A DNA stretch of 9,965 bases from Archangium sp. (GTDB lineage: Bacteria > Myxococcota > Myxococcia > Myxococcales > Myxococcaceae). The notes beneath the pieces were generated by a model that saw only the letters and a program-made list of their open reading frames with translations, ran no database searches and had not been told where the DNA came from. The position numbers and the translations under genes are program-made. Shown piece by piece: positions 6,606 to 9,965 of this stretch. Numbering within the stretch: position 1 is the first letter of the stretch; each line of letters starts with the position of its first letter. Where the stretch lies: contig JAEUJT010000073.1 of NCBI GenBank assembly GCA_016793525.1, positions 1 through 9,965 on the forward strand, given 5' to 3'.

Positions 6606-7991
6606 TTACGGCGTCTCTTCGATGGCCTTCTTCAGCCGCTGGGTGCCCGTCTCAGAGGCGTGCATGCGCTCGACGAACCGGGTGTCGTATTCGCCGCGCA
6701 CGAAGGCGTCTTCCTGCATCGCCGCGCGGTGAAAGGGGATGTTGGTGCGAATGCCCTGCACCACGTATTCCGACAGCGCGCGCTGCATGCGCTTGATCGC
6801 CACCGCTCTCGATTCACCGGTGACGATCAGCTTCGCCACCAGCGAGTCGTAGTGCGGCTGCACCACGTAGTTCTCGTAGGCGGCCGAGTCGACGCGCACG
6901 CCCAGGCCACCCGGCGCGCTGTAGGCGGTGAGTTTCCCCGGCCAGGGCGCGAAGGTGACCGGGTCTTCGGCGTTGACCCGGCACTCGATGGAGTGGCCCG
7001 ACATGGTCACGTCGGCCTGGGTGAATGGCAGCTTCTCTCCGGCTGCGAGCCGAATCTGGGTGCGCACCAGGTCGACGCCCGTCACCTGCTCGGTCACCGG
7101 GTGCTCGACCTGCACGCGGGTGTTCATCTCCATGAAATAGAACTGGCCGTTTTCATCCATCAGGTACTCGATGGTGCCGAGGTTCGAGTAGTTGATGGCG
7201 CGCATCGCCTCGACCGAGACACGGCCCATCTTCTCGCGCAGCTCCGGGCTCACGCCGGGCGACGGGCTCTCTTCGATCAGCTTCTGGTGGCGGCGCTGTA
7301 CCGAACACTCGCGCTCCCCCAGGTGCACCACGTTGCCGTGGAGATCGGCGACGATCTGAATCTCGATGTGGCGCGGCTTCTCGACGTACCGCTCGAGATA
7401 CATGTCGCCGTTGGAGAACGCGTTCACCGCTTCGGCCGACGCGGTGGCGAACGCTTGAGGGAGCGCTCCGGCCTCGCGCACGATCTTCATGCCGCGCCCG
7501 CCGCCTCCGGCCGCCGCCTTGAGAATGACGGGGAAGCCGATCTCCTTGGCCATGGCCACGGCCTCTTCGGCGCTCGTCAGCACGCCAGGCGAGCCCGGCA
7601 ACAACGGGAGCCCCGCTGCCTTCGCCGCGGCGCGCGCGCGCACCTTGTTGCCCATCAACCGAATCACCTCGGGCCGTGGCCCGATGAAGGTGATGCGGCA
7701 CTTCTGGCAGACCTCGGCGAACTCTGCGTTCTCAGAGAGGAAGCCGTAGCCGGGGTGAATCGCGTCGGCCCGGGTGATTTCAGCCGCTGACAGCAGCGCC
7801 GGCACATTGAGGTAGCTGTCTTTCGACGACGGAGGCCCGATGCACACCGACTCGTCGGCGAAGCGCACGTGGAGCGCGTTGGCGTCGGCGGTGGAGTGCA
7901 CCGCCACGGTGGCGATGTCGAGCTCGCGGCAGGCACGGATCACCCGGAGCGCGATTTCCCCGCGGTTGGCGATGAGCACTTTCTTGAACAT
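6606..7991 (-). CDS. accC: Acetyl-CoA carboxylase, biotin carboxylase subunit AccC
   Basis: A 461-residue biotin carboxylase that uses ATP and bicarbonate to carboxylate the biotin on AccB, the first half-reaction of malonyl-CoA synthesis in the cytoplasm. The N-terminal biotin carboxylase domain opens with [18 protein letters not shown]. The ATP-grasp domain has Lys116, Lys158 and the glycine-rich loop GGGGRGM (162-168). The active-site segment [13 protein letters not shown] places Glu288, Asn290, Arg292 and Glu296 at the same numbers as in E. coli AccC. The C-terminal domain is complete, and total length is near the usual 445-455, with a tail about ten residues longer. A GGGAG ribosome binding site 8 nt upstream supports the ATG at 7991. 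It lies 20 bp after accB, the standard accB-accC pairing. Length and lack of fused domains separate it from propionyl-CoA or pyruvate carboxylase, although an acyl-CoA carboxylase role cannot be fully excluded. Confidence 0.96.
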   Translation of the reverse strand: MFKKVLIANRGEIALRVIRACRELDIATVAVHSTADANALHVRFADESVCIGPPSSKDSYLNVPALLSAAEITRADAIHPGYGFLSENAEFAEVCQKCRITFIGPRPEVIRLMGNKVRARAAAKAAGLPLLPGSPGVLTSAEEAVAMAKEIGFPVILKAAAGGGGRGMKIVREAGALPQAFATASAEAVNAFSNGDMYLERYVEKPRHIEIQIVADLHGNVVHLGERECSVQRRHQKLIEESPSPGVSPELREKMGRVSVEAMRAINYSNLGTIEYLMDENGQFYFMEMNTRVQVEHPVTEQVTGVDLVRTQIRLAAGEKLPFTQADVTMSGHSIECRVNAEDPVTFAPWPGKLTAYSAPGGLGVRVDSAAYENYVVQPHYDSLVAKLIVTGESRAVAIKRMQRALSEYVVQGIRTNIPFHRAAMQEDAFVRGEYDTRFVERMHASETGTQRLKKAIEETP

Positions 7992-7999
7992 TGACGCCG

Positions 8000-8004
8000 C
8001 TCCC
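8000..8004 (-). promoter_or_regulatory. Shine-Dalgarno site of accC
   Basis: The minus strand reads GGGAG followed by 8 nt and then the ATG at 7991. It is among the clearest ribosome binding sites in the window and fixes the accC start within the 20-bp gap after accB. Confidence 0.75.
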
Positions 8005-8011
8005 GGGCCGT

Positions 8012-8566
8012 TTACGCGGGCTCGATGCGAAACAACGGCTGACCGAACTCCACGGGTTGCGCGTCTTGCACGAAGAGCTCAGCCACCTTGCCGGCCACTT
8101 CAGACTCGATCTCGTTCATCAACTTCATCGCTTCGACGATGCACAGCACCTGGCCCTTCTTCACCGGCGCGCCCACCTGCACGAAGGGCGGCTGATCGGG
8201 AGCGGGGTTTCGGTAGAACGTGCCGACGAAGGGCGAGGTGATGATGTGGCCCTTCTTGTCGGGCTCGGGCGCCACGGGCCGCGGAGGCGCCGACGCGCGG
8301 GGTTTGGCCACCTCGGCCACTGTCGCGTGTGTCACCACCGCTGGAGATGAGGACATCACTACCGGAGCGGCCGTGGTCACGCTGCCGCGCTGAATGACGA
8401 GCTTCTCGTCACCGTTCGACCACTCGAGATGCGTGACCTCACTCGCCTCGAGCAGCTCGACGATCTTTCGCAGCGCGTCGACCTCGAGGGACGAACGCAC
8501 GCCGTCACCCGCGGTCCCCGTGGGGCTGGCCTTGCGCGTGCTCGTGCCGCCTGTGCGCGTGCTCAT
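8012..8566 (-). CDS. accB: Acetyl-CoA carboxylase biotin carboxyl carrier protein AccB
   Basis: A 184-residue biotin carrier that shuttles carboxyl groups from the biotin carboxylase to the carboxyltransferase. Residues about 27-60 match the N-terminal AccB region ([19 protein letters not shown]). A Pro/Ala/Val-rich flexible linker spans about 62-103. The biotinyl domain (about 106-183) includes the family-typical [13 protein letters not shown] and the biotin site EAMKLMN, with Lys148 as the biotinylated residue. The ATG at 8566 overlaps the efp stop codon (ATGA), pointing to translational coupling. Compared with E. coli AccB the N-terminus carries about 25 extra Ser/Thr/Gly/Arg-rich residues; a GTG at 8500 (residue 23) is a possible shorter start, but the overlap favours 8566. 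The accC gene follows 20 bp downstream. Confidence 0.95.
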   Translation of the reverse strand: MSTRTGGTSTRKASPTGTAGDGVRSSLEVDALRKIVELLEASEVTHLEWSNGDEKLVIQRGSVTTAAPVVMSSSPAVVTHATVAEVAKPRASAPPRPVAPEPDKKGHIITSPFVGTFYRNPAPDQPPFVQVGAPVKKGQVLCIVEAMKLMNEIESEVAGKVAELFVQDAQPVEFGQPLFRIEPA

Positions 8567-9141
8567 GACGCGGTGGCCACCCGGGTCAGGTACTTGCCGT
8601 CGCGGGTGTCGATCTTCAGAATGTCGCCTTCGTTGATGAAGAGCGGCACGTTCACTTCGTAGCCCGTCTCGAGCACCGCGGGCTTCTGCGCGCCAGACAC
8701 GGTGTCGCCGCGTACGCCGGGGTCACACTTCACGACCTTGAGCTCGACCGAGTTCGGCAGCGTGACGCCGATGGCCTTGCCGTTGAAGAAGAGCACCGAC
8801 GCGCCGATGTTCTCTTTGAGGAAGTTTCTCGACTCGGCGAGCACCTTCTCGGAGAGAAAGGTCTGCTCGTAGGTCTTCGAGTCCATGAAGTGGAACTCGT
8901 CTCCCTGGGCGTAGAGGTACTGCATCTCTTTCTCTTCGATGTCAGGGCGCCCGAAGGTCTGGCCGGACTTGAAGTTCTGCTCGAGCACGCGACCGCTGAT
9001 CATGCTGCGGTACTTGGTGCGTACGAACGCCGAGCCCTTGCCAGGTTTGACGTGTTGGAAGTCGACGATCTCGAACGGTTCTCCGTCGATCTCGATCTTC
9101 ATGCCCTTGCGAAATTCAGCGGTGTCGACGGCTCCGGCCAT
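8563..9141 (-). CDS. efp: Translation elongation factor P
   Basis: A 192-residue elongation factor P, which binds between the ribosomal P and E sites and relieves stalling at consecutive prolines. All three domains are present: a KOW-like N-terminal domain (about 8-70), a central OB domain (about 71-132) and a C-terminal OB domain (about 133-190) with the conserved GYEVNVPLFINEGDILKIDT. The loop that reaches the peptidyl-transferase centre reads VKPGKGSAF; Lys35 corresponds to E. coli Lys34, which is beta-lysylated by EpmA/EpmB. The Arg loop of rhamnosylated EF-Ps is absent. Start ATG 9141 has GAGG 8 nt upstream. The gene stop overlaps the accB start by 4 bp. The clustering of efp with accB-accC is common in bacteria. 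The Pro-rich tails encoded by the downstream ATPase and accB make EF-P a plausible helper for their translation, but that is only inference. Confidence 0.97.
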   Translation of the reverse strand: MAGAVDTAEFRKGMKIEIDGEPFEIVDFQHVKPGKGSAFVRTKYRSMISGRVLEQNFKSGQTFGRPDIEEKEMQYLYAQGDEFHFMDSKTYEQTFLSEKVLAESRNFLKENIGASVLFFNGKAIGVTLPNSVELKVVKCDPGVRGDTVSGAQKPAVLETGYEVNVPLFINEGDILKIDTRDGKYLTRVATAS

Positions 9142-9149
9142 GGATCTTG

Positions 9150-9153
9150 CCTC
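9150..9153 (-). promoter_or_regulatory. Shine-Dalgarno site of efp
   Basis: GAGG on the minus strand lies 8 nt before the ATG at 9141 and supports that start. Together with the 95-bp gap upstream, it suggests that efp can be translated independently of the Roadblock gene. Confidence 0.65.
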
Positions 9154-9183
9154 GAGTGGGAGGGAGAGCTGCGAAAGTCGCGC

Positions 9184-9213
9184 TCTCTACCTCTCTTCCG
9201 CTCCCGCCGGCAA
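9184..9213 (-). promoter_or_regulatory. Weak candidate promoter for efp-accB-accC
   Basis: The 95-bp gap between the Roadblock gene and efp contains TTGCCG (9213-9208) and, 18 bp on, TAGAGA (9189-9184), partial matches to the -35 and -10 consensus (four and three of six bases). It is the best pairing I see in this gap, but such matches arise easily by chance. Position upstream of a housekeeping gene trio is the main support. Confidence 0.2.
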
Positions 9214-9236
9214 GGAACAGTCGTTGGCCCCGCGCG

Positions 9237-9605
9237 TCAGAGATCAGCCGCGAGCTTGGGCGCGGTGATGCGCAGCACGTACCGCCCTTTGCCATAGTTC
9301 TCCGACGGCTTGAGCGCCAACACGACAAAGTAGTCAGCGTTCACCATGCGCATCAGGGTGATGACGTTCTCCGAGTTGATGCTCAACTCGGCAACCTTGC
9401 CGGTCTTCAGCGTCTCGGCGGTCGACTTCAGCTGCGACAACACATTGGCGAACTCGACCCAGGCATTGCTGAGCTCGAGCGACGTGCCGTCGTTGTCGGC
9501 CGCGTGCTGGGTCTCGACCGCGATGCCATCGAACCCCATCACGCTGCACGCGATGGCGCCGTCGACGCTCGACACGATGCGCTGCAGATGTTCGGTGAAG
9601 GCCAT
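9237..9605 (-). CDS. Roadblock/LC7 domain protein (MglB-like fold)
   Basis: A 122-residue protein made of one Roadblock/LC7 domain. Visible are the N-terminal helix (MAFTEHLQRIVSSVDG), the strand pair around ACSVMGFDGIAVET with the family-typical Gly-hydrophobic turn, a long central helix (about 43-66), strands around VAELSINSENVITLMRMV, and the closing strand DYFVVLALKPSENYGKGRYVLR. Roadblock proteins dimerise and bind small Ras-like GTPases; MglB of Myxococcus is the GTPase-activating protein for MglA and sets the leading-lagging cell axis. This one is shorter than MglB (about 160 residues), and no MglA-like GTPase gene is in the window, so it may be an MglB paralogue with another partner. 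ATG 9605 lies 12 bp after the preceding gene. The neighbourhood with the SgmX-like TPR protein supports a polarity or motility role, which remains inference. Confidence 0.85.
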   Translation of the reverse strand: MAFTEHLQRIVSSVDGAIACSVMGFDGIAVETQHAADNDGTSLELSNAWVEFANVLSQLKSTAETLKTGKVAELSINSENVITLMRMVNADYFVVLALKPSENYGKGRYVLRITAPKLAADL

Positions 9606-9617
9606 GAACGCCCGCTT

Positions 9618-9965
9618 CTACAGACAGTCGACAGCAAGGTCGAGGGTCCGCGTCGGGCGATCTTGACCGACGTATTTGCACGGCTCGTCGGTCTTGGCCC
9701 GAAAGCCGTTCGCGCAGTCCTTCGAGCGGTACACCTGAATCGGGTACGTCACCGCACCCGACCGAACGACTGACGCGGTGCCAGTCGCTCGGGCTTCAAT
9801 ATCGATGGTGACCGAGAGGCGACCAACCTCGGCGGCCGGAACTGGGCTCTCACTGGCCTCGGCGATCGCCTCGGCGAGGTCTTCAGCTCCCCGCGGGCCA
9901 ATGATGTTCCCCGTCAGCAGGCCAGCGAAGCTCGTGGGACCCAGCATCAACGTCACGGGAACCTC
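9618..9965 (-). CDS. Unrecognised protein, 5' end beyond the window
   Basis: The frame is open from the right edge for 115 codons before a TAG (9620-9618). A GTG at 9956 could serve as a start, but the frame continues open through the codons before it (Glu-Val-Pro), and the GTG lacks a Shine-Dalgarno in the few visible bases, so the true start is probably outside the window. The visible part begins with a mildly hydrophobic stretch, then an Ala/Glu-rich helix-like segment (EDLAEAIAEASESP), then beta-type segments such as GRLSVTIDIEARATG, and ends with three Cys (KDC, EPC and VDC at the C-terminus). The Cys content and beta-rich pattern suggest an extracytoplasmic domain. I do not recognise the family. 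It sits 12 bp upstream of the Roadblock gene and may be co-transcribed with it. Confidence 0.6.
   Translation of the reverse strand, partial: EVPVTLMLGPTSFAGLLTGNIIGPRGAEDLAEAIAEASESPVPAAEVGRLSVTIDIEARATGTASVVRSGAVTYPIQVYRSKDCANGFRAKTDEPCKYVGQDRPTRTLDLAVDCL

Noticed and set aside
6660..7790. 376-codon plus-strand frame opposite accC
   Set aside because: It is a mirror of accC, whose catalytic residues are all intact; the product has no recognisable domain.
1..9965. CRISPR array, tRNA, rRNA or prophage remnants
   Set aside because: No regularly spaced repeats, no cloverleaf or rRNA-like sequence and no phage genes are seen; gaps between genes are at most 101 bp.

Overview
The window is GC-rich, tightly packed and coded entirely on the minus strand. 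Codon use (strong preference for C or G at third positions) and the gene set point to a myxobacterium or close relative (Myxococcota, formerly Deltaproteobacteria). No species can be named. Eight genes are visible; those at both edges are cut by the window. There are no tRNA or rRNA genes, no CRISPR array, no insertion sequence and no sign of recent transfer.

Read in the direction of transcription (right to left): (1) the 3' part of an unrecognised gene (9965-9618); (2) 12 bp later, a 122-residue Roadblock/LC7 protein of the MglB type; (3) after a 95-bp gap, efp, accB and accC, packed with a 4-bp overlap and a 20-bp gap; (4) after a 101-bp gap holding a long-range inverted repeat, a 924-residue TPR protein that I read as SgmX, the polar activator of type IV pili known from Myxococcus; (5) 6 bp later, an ExeA/GspA-like AAA+ ATPase; (6) 17 bp later, a TamB/AsmA-like envelope protein running off the left edge. 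The two larger gaps are the only evident places for promoters or processing sites.

The housekeeping part is EF-P (rescue of ribosomes stalled at polyproline) plus the biotin carrier and biotin carboxylase of acetyl-CoA carboxylase. These two carry out the first half-reaction of fatty acid synthesis; no carboxyltransferase genes are in the window. Around them lie genes that look like a cell-polarity and envelope module: a Roadblock protein (a fold that regulates or binds small Ras-like GTPases such as MglA), SgmX (which in M. xanthus binds MglA-GTP at the leading pole and switches on pili), a cytoplasmic AAA+ ATPase with a flexible tail, and a large inner-membrane-anchored periplasmic protein of the lipid-transport class. 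MglA itself, FrzS and pilus genes are not in the window. The possible link between SgmX, the ATPase and the TamB-like protein, suggested by 6-bp and 17-bp spacing, is the most interesting aspect.

Long open frames on the plus strand (for example 62-1915, 2902-4317 and 5575-6531) are GC-driven shadows of these genes and are not annotated.
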